DNA of 64,000 bases from Bidens hawaiensis (taxonomy: Eukaryota; Streptophyta; Magnoliopsida; Asterales; Asteraceae): the NCBI GenBank assembly GCA_021521415.1, contig JAIQDT010007657.1, positions 58,818-122,817 of the forward strand, in the 5' to 3' direction. Positions 1-13,193 of this stretch are shown here, in pieces. Each line of letters starts with the position of its first letter. The stretch's first letter is position 1. A model generated the notes under the pieces. It was not told where the DNA came from. It saw nothing but the letters and a program-made list of their open reading frames with translations, and searched no databases. The translations under genes were made by a program, and so were the position numbers.

Positions 1-236
1 AATATAAAATTAAAATAAATATATACCTTACTGGAAAACGTTACCGGAAAACCGTAATAACTTCAACATATTAATTCAATCTTGGATTTTTATATACAGC
101 CTAAAGAGATTATAAAAAAAATTATATAACAATTAAAATAAATATAAAACATTACCGGAAACAATAGAACCTTACCGAAAAAACGTATAACAAAATTGGC
201 CATTACCGGAATATAGGAGACGGTTGGGAATAAGCC

Positions 237-267
<31 letters not shown>

Positions 268-3200
268 AAATGGTTGAGGATTTTTTAGTGTAAGAATTAC
301 CGTATGAATGTTAGGTATTTATACACGAATTTCCTATTGTAATTATAAACAAAAAATTATGGAAACTCAATTAACTTAAAATAAGGACGAAAATTAGGGA
401 ATTAGGATTAATTGTCTTTTAAAATTTTCAATTACTAAAATGTAATGTTCATAAATTAAATCTATACTATATTTAATACGGAATTAAACTTATTAATGTA
501 TAAATATAAATTACTAATTCAAAAATTGATATCTTCTTTCTAGAGGTGAAAAATTCAAAAAAACAAAAAAATCATTTAGGAACAATAACACTTTTAAACC
601 AAAAAAAGAATACAAAAATGGACTATATAAAAACAACACAAAATAAAAACCTTAAACACAAAGCTAATGGTGTTTGCTAAAGAGAGTTTGAAGGTGTAAG
701 AATTACCGTATGAAACTTAACTAGTTATACAGATTGAATTATGGTTGACTAAATTATAGAAGGAAGATATACATGGAATTGATTAGAAACAAATAATTAT
801 GGAATTTCAAAAAAATTAAAAAAACTTAAAGTAAGAACGATAAGTAAGGAATTAAGATTAATGGATTTTCAAATTTTGAATTTACTAAAATGTAATGTTT
901 CAAATTTAGATTATTATAAATATAATATTATTTAATTTAAATTTAAATGTTGATTGTATTTAAACAAACGGAAATAAACTTGTTCATGTAAAAATATAAA
1001 TTAGTAATTTATTTATTTACAAAAATATAATTAATCATCAATTATAACACCGTATATGTAATTTAGAAAATAACAATGTCTATAATATATAAAATTACAA
1101 TAAATTTTTGTATAATGAAGTACTGAATCATATGATTGAAAGTTATAAAAATAATCAATATTTAATTATATATGTAATTCATATAAGGTGTGAAAAAAGA
1201 AATTACTAATTTTGTTTTTATTTATTAACATTAACACAATTGTAATACAACTGAACACTAATTATCAATTCCAATATAATCAATTAGAATATTTAAAATT
1301 AGCACCATATATTTAAATCAATAATTGAAAATTTTAGAATCAGTAAACAGGTCAACATTCGTATTTATAGTAAATCTTAAAGATGGCTAATAAATTCTTT
1401 AATCAATTGAGCCATTAATAATTTAAATATTGTAATTGATATTAATATATTTGGTTGCAATTTTATTTTTACGTAAAATTTATTAGTTTTAATTTTATAT
1501 ATATGTAAAATAATGATTAGTTAACCGATTGACTGATCATCCGTAATTATAGTAAAAATTAATGATGCTAAATCATATACTTAATCAAATAAGCTACAAT
1601 AATTAATTCAAATTTAGAAATTTCGTAATTATACAATTTCCTTAACTAAAGGGGTGATTCTTTCCTAAATTTTACGATACTGGTACAAACCGGTCAATTT
1701 GATAAATATTTTTAAATATAATAGTAGAACCAATTATAATAAAGTTAAATTCATATTCTCTCTCTTTTGAATCCTATTGATGAAATATATATTAATTATC
1801 TAAATTATATATTATATATTATCTAAAAACTATTAAACCTGCTGAGAAGAAACAAAGAGTGTGAATAAAATCAATCATCAATTAAAAATAATAACATAAA
1901 ATTAGTTTCAAAACATATTTATACTTATAGTATACATAATAAATAAATCGTAATTATTATTAATTATAAATATTAAGTAGAAACATAATTAAAAAAGATT
2001 CAAAATTCAAATTCAAAATTAAACATTAAATGAAAGATGAAAGAGAATACTTTAAGAGCATTGATTAATCTTATTTAATTTATTATTGATTTATCTAATT
2101 AAGATGAAAAATGGAGAAGCTATTGATATACATGGAAACTTAGTGAACAACCAATAAGAATAAGGGATTTTAACATAAAGCTTATTGCTTTAATAGTATA
2201 GTTAGATAGTAATAAATGCATTGTCAGGATCCTGGAGCCGTTTCATATCTTCGTGATTTGACTATTGTAATAACCCCCAATGTCCTAATATTTATTTCCT
2301 GAGCGAGTCTTTAGCTGGGAATTAATTACTTGTCGTTTCCTGCACGACCAAGTCAAAGATGAAACAAAATATGTTAGATAATAACATTAGTAACTCATGA
2401 TATTGTCTTCTGTTAAAGATCATGATGCGCCGCTAAGATCCTTAAGCTGATTCTGACGTATGGGATTCTTAGAGTTTTACCCATAACATCTCCAAACAAT
2501 CAACAGGTTAAAACTCAAACAATACAAGAATTAGTATGGTGATCGAGACCGAATTTTGAACAAGAGTATAACCAAAAGTGACGACCAAATCTTATAAGCT
2601 GGATTAGGGTTGGAAAATATCAAAGTTCAGTTAACCATCCTGAAATTCAAATTCATTAAAATAACCCTTATTCAAATTCATTATGTGCGACAAAAATCCA
2701 AAAATTCATTATCTAATGAATTTTGAATACAATAATAATTGTCAACCTCAACAAGAAACTCTGCTTCTTAGACCATAGTCAACCCTAGCCAGAGCTCTAC
2801 TTCTTGTACCATGCTACTAGGAGCACCGCCCCTAGACTCAGCCACTAAGGGATGTTGCCCCTTTGGAAACCCCTTGTTAGGGTTTATATACCTGTTAACA
2901 AAACAAACGGCATTGTGTACCTCCTAACTTATTTAATATATGTTATAATTTACATTGGTTGACAAGTCAATTTAATTACACTTATCTAACATTAGCATTA
3001 ACATTATATAGATGTGTAATTATCATATCTCAAATATATAGACATATGCTATGTTTGTGACTTTGTATTAACATCAGAAGGATGTCATTTAAGTAAATAA
3101 CTACTATTTACTTTACTTTACTTTACTTTTGATATGCATTTGGGATACATCATTATCCATATAAAAATACGTTTATTTAATATTGACTAAGTTATGTTTA

Positions 3201-3650
3201 AACATATTTGAATGAGATTTTGATAATTCTACTCAGCGTGTTCCTTATATTTCATTAATAATATATCGTATCTTGGATATATATATAGATCCAAAAGTTA
3301 GTTCCATAACCCCCAGCTAGATGAGCCATTACTTGTGCATTTTTCATCAATTCTTTTACTTATTCCTCAACTCATCCATGCGTTGAATTTCCCCATACAT
3401 GTATTCCAACTCAATCTACAATATAGCAATTAGTATTTCCATACTACTAAAATGACTTGATTGCTCTAAATCATCAACCAAAGAAACAATGACGAACAAA
3501 ATTTAAAGAAAAAAGAAATCGATTGAAACACGAGTATAAAATAATATGTATGTTTCGCTTTTAATGTTATGAATTATGTTTGTTCATAGGAGATAACGAT
3601 TATTCTAAGCCAAAACATAAAACTTTTATTTCATTTGAATCACGAAACTA
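1..3650. other. AT-rich intergenic stretch without a recognisable gene
   Basis: I see no coding exon here. The DNA is very AT-rich. It holds a (GA)14 microsatellite (237-264), a diverged direct repeat (about 290-480 and 690-920, both starting GTGTAAGAATTACCGTATGA and sharing ACTAAAATGTAATGTT), and a short TTTAC array near 3110-3130. The segment 2750-2900 is less AT-rich but has no supported frame. Confidence 0.6.
237..264. repeat. (GA)14 microsatellite
   Basis: An uninterrupted run of 14 GA dinucleotides lies in AT-rich intergenic DNA. It is a simple sequence repeat and likely polymorphic. Confidence 0.95.
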
Positions 3651-3666
3651 ACCATCTCCGTAAAGT

Positions 3667-4074
3667 TCAAACGGAGGAGGTTTCGACAATTATTGCTAGT
3701 TTCATATGTTTCTCACAATCACGATCACGGGTAGATATGTAGTATCTTGTCCCGCTACTGGTTAAGTTGACCACTCCTGGACCACTTGTGATGAGGGAAA
3801 TAGCGTGTTCAGTATAACATTGTCCGTACGCATATTCGGGGACTTCAACAACATCATGGGTTTCATTAACAAAGTTAAAGAGTAGAGTGTCTCCGACGTT
3901 GAAGGTATGCAATTCTCCCCAACACGTATAGAAGTGCGGGTGTTTTGGGTTGGCCCATCCATAACTATCGCCCACCACGAGCTCAGTTGCGTAGCATTGG
4001 AGGTCGATTGGTGCCACCAAAATGGCCATAAATATAAATATAAATATAAACATGCGGAAGTTGAATGGTGTCAT
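3667..4074 (-). CDS. Phytocyanin / early nodulin-like protein, probably copper-free
   Basis: A 135-residue secreted cupredoxin-fold protein in one exon. Residues 1-30 form a hydrophobic signal peptide, followed by the phytocyanin opening (ELVVGDSYGW). The first copper-site histidine is present (ETHDVVEV, near residue 73). Two cysteines fit the conserved disulfide: YGQC and the DRDC-EKHMKL segment. The other ligands are missing by alignment to the usual C-x4-H-x4-M/Q pattern: Ser replaces the ligand Cys (YYIST) and Asp replaces the ligand His (DRDC). Loss of these ligands is typical of early nodulin-like proteins, which act at the cell surface without binding copper. The C-terminus has no hydrophobic GPI-anchor tail, so this looks like a short soluble member. 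The first ATG is used; a TATA box lies about 45 bp upstream. The family call is firm, the exact role unknown. Confidence 0.85.
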   Translation of the reverse strand: MTPFNFRMFIFIFIFMAILVAPIDLQCYATELVVGDSYGWANPKHPHFYTCWGELHTFNVGDTLLFNFVNETHDVVEVPEYAYGQCYTEHAISLITSGPGVVNLTSSGTRYYISTRDRDCEKHMKLAIIVETSSV

Positions 4075-4117
4075 TTTTATTAGTCGTGGTTGCTTCCTTA
4101 CATCTCCTTCAATAAGT

Positions 4118-4127
4118 GTATTTATAG
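4118..4127 (-). promoter_or_regulatory. TATA box of the phytocyanin-like gene
   Basis: The minus strand reads CTATAAATAC about 45-50 bp upstream of the ATG. This spacing implies a very short 5' leader. Inferred from motif and position only. Confidence 0.5.
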
Positions 4128-4323
4128 ATGTAAATTATTAATTTATGGTTTCAACGTTAACATCTAATTCTTATTTTAGACGTATTTGTGTCAAACTGTC
4201 CGTTAATTGTTTTGAGAAATAAATATGATAAATTTAGCACGCCAAATTAATACTCGATCGTACGTATTTGGCATTACTTAATTTAAGTACATCTTATCTT
4301 GATGAGTGATGATTCGTATGAAT

Positions 4324-4429
4324 ACATATAGTATCTAAATTGTAATAAGTTTTTTAATATTTTAACGATAATAAACACATATAGTATCTAAATTGTAATA
4401 AGTTTTTTAATATTTTAACGATAATAAAC
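4324..4429. repeat. Perfect 53-bp tandem duplication
   Basis: 4324-4376 is repeated exactly at 4377-4429 (both start ACATATAGTATCTAAATTG). It lies upstream of the phytocyanin-like gene. No mismatch between the copies means it is recent. Confidence 0.95.
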
Positions 4430-5500
4430 GTAGTGAGATTTACTTTTATCATATATTCAGTTAGTGTGGGTGTTCTTATACTTAGTGAATCATTGATATA
4501 AATAAATAAATAAATAACAAATAACTTGTTGCTCACTTACCCATTATCCAGATGTAGTTTAGTTTGTGTTAAATGTTAATAAAAAAATACTACATAGAAA
4601 AAAAACAAAAAAAAAATATAGAATAACTATAATAAGCATCCTTAACGACATTGCTAAAGAACCATAACAATAGATGATGATATGAGTTAGCAAATTAATT
4701 TAAGTAAGATAACACGTCAAGTAGCATCATACAAAGTTGATAACGTACAAATAACATGTACATGATCACCTAGCGTATGTAACGAATATCGAATCCCCTC
4801 GTCCTGCGGTAGGAATTCGGTATTTGCACAAAGACAAAAAAAAAAAAAAAAAGTTTTTGATTATTTCTTAAAAAACCATCCATTATTAGCATGTTTTCAT
4901 TGATGTCACGTTTGATCACACCATCCATCTAATTTAGTCTTTGAATAAAGAAACAAATAGAATAGAATAGAATTGTTCTTGGCTAAATAAAAGGCAAGTA
5001 GAAAGACCAGATTAGAAAAATAACAATATAAACCGTACACGTTGCAATATTTAGTTGTTCTACGTACCCATCAATCACTTTTCGTCAAACATTAAACTCG
5101 GTTTAAGTTAAGACTTTAGAATAATTACACCAACCCCCTAATCTTTCATCTTGTTTCCAATTTTTAATTTGTTCAAATATTCTCAGAAATTGACCTACAA
5201 CTATATATACTAACGACTATATTTAACATCGTTAATTTGTTAAAATATAGACAACAAACTGTATTAAGAATCATAACAATTATGAGGATGAGCATGTAAA
5301 AATATTAAAGTACAGAGGGCAGTAGTAAAAAATATTTATCACCATCGTAATTTCTAAAAACAGAACTGGTGATATGATCTGGTGCAAAAATGGATTGAAT
5401 CAATACATTAATCAAAAAACATCCAACAAGCTGCAAACAATCTTCACAAAACCAGGTTTAAATGTTTTTCATTTGATTATATTATATTTGTAACAATTTC
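4430..5500. other. Intergenic spacer
   Basis: No gene is seen. An A-run (about 4835-4852) follows a stretch containing TATCGAATCCCC, which might be a decayed SINE but has no clear target duplication. The right end is the probable 5' leader region of OGDH, where TTTGATCACAG just before the ATG could be the acceptor of a 5'UTR intron. Confidence 0.5.
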
Positions 5501-5554
5501 TTGAATTTTTAATGAACCATCATACTTTCCCATTTGATCACAGGCATTTTAACA

Positions 5555-8500
5555 ATGGCATGGTTTCGAGCCAGATCCCGTCTGGCAAACCTTGCGATTC
5601 GAACAACTCTGCAACCGGGCGGATCATACACCGCAAGAACCCGACCCCATCGATATTTCCATACCACATTTCCCAAATCAAGGCCCGGACCCGTTCCTCG
5701 ATCGGTCCCGCTTTCGCGATTATCCGATAGCTTCTTAGACGGGACCAGCAGCGTCTACCTCGAAGAGCTTCAACGGGCCTGGGAGACTGACCCGAACAGT
5801 GTCGATGAGTCGTGGGATAATTTCTTTCGGAACTTTGTGAGCCCGGCCGCCTCGGCTCAGGGGGTATCGGGCCAGACGATTCAAGAAAGCATGAAGCTGT
5901 TGTTGCTAGTGAGAGCTTACCAGTTTCACGGTCACATGAGAGCGAAACTCGACCCGTTGAGTCTCGAACAACGCGAGATTCCCGCTGATCTAGATCCCGG
6001 TTTTTATGGGTTCAGTGAATCGGATCTCGACCGCGATTTTTTCCTTGGAATATGGCGGATGTCGGGTTTTTTATCTGAAAACCGGCCTGTGCAGACCCTT
6101 AGAGCGATATTAACTCGACTCGAACAGGCTTACTGTGGAAGCATTGGTTACGAGTACATGCATATTGCAAACCGGGACCGATGTAACTGGTTACGTGACA
6201 AGATCGAGACCCCCTCGGTTACCGCTTATAGTGGTGACCGACGACAGGTTATTCTGAGCCGGCTCATTTGGAGTACTCAGTTTGAGAACTTTTTAGCCAC
6301 CAAGTGGACCGCGGCTAAGAGGTTCGGGCTCGAAGGCGGAGAGACGTTAATCCCGGGGATGAAAGAGATGGTTGACCGGTCAGCGGATTTGGGTGTGGAG
6401 AGTATTGTTATCGGGATGTCACATAGAGGGCGGTTAAACGTGTTAGGTAATGTCGTTAGGAAACCGTTGCGACAGATTTTCAGCGAGTTTAGTGGCGGGA
6501 CGAAGCCCATTGATGAAGCCGGGCTTTATACGGGAACGGGTGATGTTAAGTATCATTTAGGGACATCATATGACCGGGCTACTCGAAACGGGAAACATAT
6601 ACATTTGTCATTGGTTGCAAACCCGAGCCACTTGGAGGCGGTGGACCCCGTTGTGGTTGGTAAAACCCGAGCAAAACAGTATTATTCTAACGACGTGGAC
6701 CGAACGAAGAACATGGCAATTTTGATTCATGGTGATGGGAGTTTTGCTGGGCAAGGTGTGGTGTATGAGACATTGCATTTAAGTGGTTTACCAAATTATA
6801 CAACTGGTGGGACTATTCATATTGTGGTTAATAATCAGGTTGCTTTTACCACTGACCCGAGATCGGGAAGGTCTTCTCAGTATTGTACTGATGTTGCTAA
6901 AGCATTGGATGCACCAATTTTTCATGTTAATGGTGATGATGTGGAGGCGGTTGTTCATGCGTGTGAGCTTGCGGCTGAGTGGCGCCAAACTTTCCATTCG
7001 GATGTTGTCGTTGATATCACTTGTTATAGACGGTTCGGGCATAATGAAATCGATGAACCCTTCTTCACCCAGCCCAAAATGTACCAGGTCTGTAAAGTTT
7101 TATTAATAAAAAGTATTAACGAATATGAATTATAGGCGATTAGCCCACCCCGGGACATTTTCTTGAAGGTGAAATAAGAGAAGGAAAAAAAAAACCTTCC
7201 GTACAAGTGTGTAAGTAGTTACTTATTTATTCTGTATAGGATACATGGAAAACAATACAAGACAAATATACAAATCTCAAAATACAGAAAACTAAATTAG
7301 AAGTTTTGATCATTTCTGACCCGTTGACCAGCATTGGTTTTCTAGTCAACGGGGACTTTTTGGTCAACGTTGACTTTTCGGTACAGTTTATAGACTTTGT
7401 GACTGTGGGTTGCTACAGGTTATCAAGAAGCATCCTTCTGCACTCGAAATCTACCAAAAACAGTTGCTTGAATCCGGTCAGGTTGCAAAAGAAGATATCG
7501 ACCGAATACAAAACAAGGTTTTATCGATCTTAAACGAAGAATTCGTGGCTAGCAAAGATCACGTGACAAACAAAAGGGACTGGCTTTCAAACTACTGGTC
7601 CGGGTTTAAGTCCCCGGAACAGCTTTCGCGTATCTGTAACACCGGGTAAGTTTTTAACTTATGCAACCCGGCAAACTTTATAAAAGAATACTGATGAATG
7701 ATGTTGTTCAGGGTCAAACCCGATATCTTGAAGAATGTCGGGAAGACGATCACAACTCTTCCAGAAAACTTCAACGCTCATCGAGGGGTTAAAAAGATAT
7801 TTTCCGACCGTTTGAAAATGATTGAAAAAGGAGAGGGTGTTGACTGGGCGGTTGCAGAAATGCTTGCTTTTGCAACACTTCTAGTGGAGGGGAATCATGT
7901 GCGGCTAAGTGGGCAGGATGTGGAACGAGGTACTTTCAGTCACAGGCATTCAGTTATCCATGATCAAGTAACCGGGGAGCGATACTGTCCGTTGGATCAT
8001 GTGATAAGGAATCAGAATCAAGAAATGTTTACTGTTAGCAACAGTTCTCTTTCAGAGTTTGGTGTTTTGGGCTTTGAATTGGGCTACTCAATGGAGAATC
8101 CAAACTCACTTGTCTTATGGGAGGCCCAGTTTGGTGACTTTTCCAATGGGGCCCAGGTGATCTTTGACCAGTTTTTGAGCAGTGGTGAGGCCAAGTGGCT
8201 AAGACAGACTGGGTTAGTTGTGTTGTTGCCTCACGGTTATGACGGTCAGGGCCCGGAACACTCGAGTGCACGCCTCGAAAGGTTCCTTCAAATGAGTGAT
8301 GATAACCCTTGTGTTATCCCCGAGATGGAACCGACTCTTCGAACACAGATCCAGACGTGTAATTGGCAAGTTGTAAATGTTACGACGCCCGCAAACTATT
8401 TCCATGTCCTGCGTAGACAGGTAATCTTATTTTTGAAGTCCCGTTAAATAACCAGGCTGAATATGACAACCCAAACCTGATTATTTTTGTGTCGTGTATT

Positions 8501-9253
8501 TCCAGCTGCATAGGGAATTCCGAAAACCGCTCATTGTGATGTCACCTAAAAATTTGCTTCGCCACAAAGAGTGCAAGTCAAATCTATCAGAGTTTGATGA
8601 TGAAAAAGGTCACCCGGGTTATGATAAACAAGGGACCAAGTTTAAACGTCTTATCAAGGATCAAAATCGTCACTCAGATCTCGAAGAGAGCATTAGACGT
8701 TTAGTTCTTTGCTCAGGAAAGGTTCGTTAAACCATTTAATACACCGAAAATGACCCGTTTTGACCTGTTACTGACCCCTTAACCGGCCCGTTTTGTAGGT
8801 TTATTATGAACTTGATGAGCAAAGGAGGTCGGTGGATGGTAAAGATGTTGCAATTTGTCGGGTGGAACAGCTTTGCCCGTTTCCGTATGACCTGATCCAA
8901 CGTGAACTAAAACGTTACCCGAGTAAGTATTCTTATTGTCACCTGCAGTAAGTTCTTTAGTGGTTTGACAATAACTAATGCTTATAATATTAATATGCGT
9001 GTGTTTAGATGCGGAGATCGTTTGGTGTCAAGAGGAGCCAATGAACATGGGGGCGTTTGCATATATTGCTCCCCGCCTTGCTACGGCTATGAAGGCTGTG
9101 GATCGAGGTAGCATACAAGATATTAAATATGTGGGCAGGGGTCCGTCTGCAGCTACTGCAACCGGGTTCTACGGAGTTCATGTCAAGGAACACTCCGAGT
9201 TGGTTCAGAAAGCTATGCAGCCTGAGCCCATCACCACCCCCGCCCTTGTTTGA
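5555..9253 (+). CDS. OGDH: 2-oxoglutarate dehydrogenase E1 component, mitochondrial
   Basis: The thiamine-diphosphate-dependent E1 subunit decarboxylates 2-oxoglutarate in the TCA-cycle complex of the mitochondrial matrix. Six exons: 5555-7087, 7419-7645, 7712-8420, 8506-8721, 8799-8922 and 9009-9253. All introns are GT..AG, phases agree across every junction, and the sum is 1017 residues, the usual plant length. The start is the ATG at 5555 ([10 protein letters not shown]), giving an Arg-rich, acid-poor transit peptide; there is no ATG at 5534. The mature part begins near the family signature [20 protein letters not shown]. The ThDP/Mg motif [18 protein letters not shown] and the later [15 protein letters not shown] and QEEPMNMG segments are intact. 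The second intron is only 66 nt. No stops or frameshifts: this looks functional. Confidence 0.97.
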
Positions 9254-9789
9254 CCCGATTCACAGCTACAGATCATAGCCAAAGTAAATAAAGGTACATC
9301 ATTGACAAGCCAGCATGGACCAAGAGTTATATTTTGCAGTGTAGTTTCATTTATGTGGGATTCAAGCAATGTCATAAGTGAAATAAGATAAGCGATTTAG
9401 CCGGGTTGTCTTGTAGTTATGAAAATAACTATGAGTAACGAGATCAACTAATATGTGGGTTCAAGAACTAAGAAGTTGCCAACTTATGTGCATTCAACTG
9501 TTTTATTTCAGTACAAGCGCGATATGGACTCACGTATTATATGTTTTCTTCTCGTATTTTTCAACAGTTAGTTTACCTATTTAACAGATGAGAAGTTTAA
9601 CACCAAAATGACTTGTTATAACCTAATGTGGCCTTGTGTAAACTAAACAAACCAACTAACTCGTGGCCATGCCCATTAAACCCTAAAAGGGTAGTAGTCA
9701 TCATAAGCATGTCTCAAACACCAAAAGAATCTGTCATGGCCAAATGTGACTTTGTGCAACCAAATCCAACTCACTAAAGCTATATAAGG
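9254..9789. other. 3' flank of OGDH with one copy of a degenerate direct repeat
   Basis: No gene is seen. From about 9597 the text TTTAACACCAAAAT-ACTTGTTA..CTAATGTG starts a roughly 190-bp unit. A diverged second copy begins near 10183 and continues across the copia insertion. Confidence 0.5.
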
Positions 9790-9802
9790 TTCATTAAGAA
9801 CC

Positions 9803-9835
<33 letters not shown>

Positions 9836-10154
9836 GTACTCAGTATATCCCACCAATAGCAAAGCTATAGTAGGGTCTGAGGAGGGTAAGATGTAGACAG
9901 CCTTACCTCTACCCCATAGGGATAGAGAGGCTGCTTCCGGTGAGACCCTAGGCTCGATAGTAGTTTTGCATCAAGCCTTGGACATAAGACACATAACACT
10001 CAACCATCGGGACACCGACCGATTGGTGCATGTACCCTTGTCTTTCGGCTATCAACGCCACCACATGATGCCTGATTAACCTTCCGTCACTTTTAACGTT
10101 ATTTTCACGATATTGGTATAATAACGTCAAAATTATTTTCATTAAGAACCAAAA
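9790..10154 (-). mobile_element. SINE (331 bp) with 17-bp target site duplication
   Basis: The element is 9807-10137, flanked by the identical 17-mer TTCATTAAGAACCAAAA at 9790-9806 and 10138-10154. Read on the minus strand it ends ..GGGATATACTGAGTACG followed by an (ATG)n tail, typical of a plant SINE with a simple-repeat tail. The body matches the SINE at 36938-37177 and the 3' fragment at 21660-21708. About 90 bp at its 5' end is absent from the 36938 copy. I could not place tRNA box A and B with confidence, so the head type is open. Confidence 0.85.
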
Positions 10155-10325
10155 GTGTACAATTAATCATGCATGTGTAATTTAACACCAAAATAACTTG
10201 TTAGGATCTAATGTGAGCTTGTGTAACCTAAACTAGCATGCTAACTCATGGCAAGGACTGTTATGACCCAACAATGTATCATAATTAGTATGTGTCAAGC
10301 AACAAAAAAAAACTTGTCATGGCCG

Positions 10326-10455
10326 GTTAAACTTGGTAAAGAAGTTATTGTTATTGAATTGTGAGTATATTTGCTGAATATACATGGGTATATATAGAAT
10401 ACAATATTACACTCTAATCCCTCTAATATAACATAATATTAAACTATGTTTAATA
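10326..10455 (-). repeat. copia 3' LTR
   Basis: A 130-bp LTR, element on minus strand, 4 substitutions from its partner at 15012-15141. It contains a TATATATA-like stretch. A run of six C on the plus strand (10457-10462), the polypurine tract of the element, sits one base away. Confidence 0.85.
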
Positions 10456-10467
10456 TCCCCCCGCAAG

Positions 10468-13190
10468 CTAAGGCCGGGAAGCAACTCTTAGCTTGGACCG
10501 TAAGAACAAGAATCTTGGAGAGGGTAGAGCCTTGGTAAACACATCTGCAATCTGATCTTCTGTGGAGATAAACTGCACCGAGAGTTTTCGTTGAGCAACT
10601 TGTTCTCGGACAAAATGAAAGTCTACCTCAACGTGCTTCGTACGTGCATGAAAGACAGGATTTGCTGCCAGGTATGTTGCACCAAGATTGTCGCACCATA
10701 ATGTTGGGGCTGATCGTGCTGGAACATGCAGTTCATGCAAGAGTGCCCGTAACCAAGTTAATTCAGCAACCGTGTCTGCAACGGCTTTATACTATGATTC
10801 CGTAGATGACCTAGAGACAGTCTTTTGTTTACGGGCTGACCAAGACACAAGATTAGACCCAAGATAGATAGCATACCCCCTGTGGATCGACGGTCATCTG
10901 GACACCCAGCCCAATCAGCATCAGAAAAGGCACTCAAGTTGTTGAAAGAAGCATCCGTGTAGGCATGAAGAACCGAAGGAGATTGCTGTTTAATTAGAAG
11001 ACCATGTGTGGCAGTACCCTTCAAGTACAGTAGAATGCGCTTAACAGCTGACCATTGATTCTCTGTTGGCGAGTGCATAAATTGACAGACCTTATTGACT
11101 GCATAGGTAATGTCCGGACGAGAAAGCGTGAATATTGAAGGGCACCCACAACCTGCCTATATTTAACCGGGTTCTCAAATGGGGAGCTGTCACCCAAGGC
11201 CAACTTCGCACTTGGTGTAATAGGCGAGTCAACCGAGTGAGCATTGGACAAACTCACACGTTGTAAGAGCTCGTTAATATACTTCTGTTGGGACAATAGT
11301 ATGTCCTGACCACTATAAAGAATCTCAATGCCCAAAAAATAGGAGAGTCTGCCCATGTCCTGGACAGCAAATGAAATGCTGAGATTGCAAACCACTTGAT
11401 CAATAGCCCGTGAATTGTTACCTGTGAGAATAATATCATCAACGTAGACAAGTAGATACAGTAACGTGCCCCCTGATGAGTAAACAAAAAGAGAAGAATC
11501 TGTCTTGGAGCCCCGAAAACCAAGCCCCTGAAGAGCCATAGACAACTTGTGAAACCAGGCTCTAGGGGCTTGCTTCAAACCATAAAGGGACTTATGTAAA
11601 AGACACACATGATCCGGTTTCACGGGGTTAACAAAACCTGGTGGCTGCTGTAAATAGACAGTTTCGTTTAAGTCGCCGTGTAGAAACGCATTCTGAACAT
11701 CAAGTTGTCTCAGTTGCCATTGTTGAGCAACTGCTAAAGAAAGTACGACACGAATAGTGGTAGACTTGACAACCGGGCTAAATGTCTCCTGGAAATCAAT
11801 GCCCGGTTGTTGTCGAAAACCTTTGGCGACTAAACGTGCTTTATGGCGAGTGATAGCCCCTGTTTGATCTCGTTTGAGTTTGTAAACCCATTTACAATCA
11901 ACAACATTAGAACCCGGAGCACGTGGTACCAAGGACCACGTGCCATTTCGCAGCAGCACCGAATACTCATCAGCCATGGCCTGACGCCGTTTTAGGTCTG
12001 TGTTAGCAACAGTAAAGGAGGCAGGTTCAGTGTCGGGATTATATGTGGTAGAGTGAAAAGAGGCAGCATTGTAAGGTTTGGTAGTTTTGGGGTTTTGGCG
12101 AAGATTAGGCGGCCGTGAACGGGTAGGTGGTTGGGTCATAGGGGCTGGAGTGGGCTGCGATGCAGCAGGGGAGTCGGACAGGTCTGAGAGAGACTGTTGA
12201 GTTGCAGCCTGAGGGGTTGCAGCAGCCGTAGGAGGGGCTGCAGCAGCTGTAGGAAGGGCTGCAGCAGCCGTAGAAGGTTCTGAAGGGGCTGCATCAGCAA
12301 TTTCTGTGGAATTTGTCGTGTTGGGTTTAGGCCGGAGGGCATAGGTGTGGACAAGAGGAGGGAGTGGAGGTGGTGGGGGTGGGTTGGTTGGTGCAAGTGG
12401 TGTGGGTGGGTTGGGTGGTGTAGGTGGGTGAGTAGGATAGGACGAGACATACGTGTCAGATTCATGAGAGGGAGAGTGTGGGATGGATTGTTTGTGAAAA
12501 GGAAAGTGTTGTTCATGAAATCGAACATGTCGGGCAATGTAGATCCGTTCGGTGTTTGGATCAAAACAGCGATAGCCATAGTGGGTAGGGCTGTAGCCTA
12601 AAAAGACACAGTGTGGACCGAAAATCCATTTTGTGTTTGTTGTATAGACGAAGATGAGGGAAGCATTGAGAGCCAAAGACTCGTAAGAAAGAGAAGTCAG
12701 GTCGACGATGAAAGATGTGTTCAAATGGTGAAATTGATAAATTTGTACGAGAAGGCATACGATTTATTAGGTAAACCGCCGTGTCGAAGGAAAAATTCCA
12801 AAAACGTAATGGAATGTGAGATTGGGCTAATAAGGTAAGACCTGTTTCGACAACGTGACGATGGCGGCGTTCCACGATACCGTTTTGTTCACTGGTATGT
12901 GGGCAAGAAAGACGATGGGTGATGCCTAAAGTGGTGAGATAAGTAGATAGGCTACGGAATTCTCCACCCTAGTCACTTTGCACTTTGCACTGATTTGAGT
13001 TTGGTGTTAAATTGTCTCTCAATCATAATGATAAATTGTTTGAAAATATCTAGAACATCAGACTTTCGATTAAAGGGAAAGATCCACATAAATTTAGAAT
13101 AATGGTCTACACACAAGAGAAAATAATTATGACCCTCAAAGGACGTAACGGGAGCGGGTCCCCATACATCACAAAAAATAAGATCCAAAA
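10468..13190 (-). pseudogene. copia integrase, reverse transcriptase and RNase H, broken
   Basis: The integrase core starts at DLIFCDVWGP and is cut near 12973 by a 7-bp direct duplication next to an in-frame stop. It resumes at HTSEQNGIVERR and shifts frame again near 12600. A long intact stretch (about 11150-12600) then carries a proline/alanine-rich linker, the RT opening (KWVYKLKRDQTGAITRHKAR), NAFLHGDL, the catalytic YVDD and SLYGLKQAPRAW. Further shifts near 11130 and 10750 split RNase H ([16 protein letters not shown], then TLWCDNLGATYLAANPVFHA). The product cannot be made from this copy. Confidence 0.9.
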
Positions 13191-13193
13191 CAC

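Noticed and set aside
4770..4852. Box-B-like TATCGAATCCCC followed by an A-run, as in a SINE
   Set aside because: No target duplication and no convincing box A; too short to call.
12347..12601. Trp/Gly-rich frame opposite the copia proline-rich linker
   Set aside because: Antisense of a Pro/Thr-rich coding stretch; no independent support.
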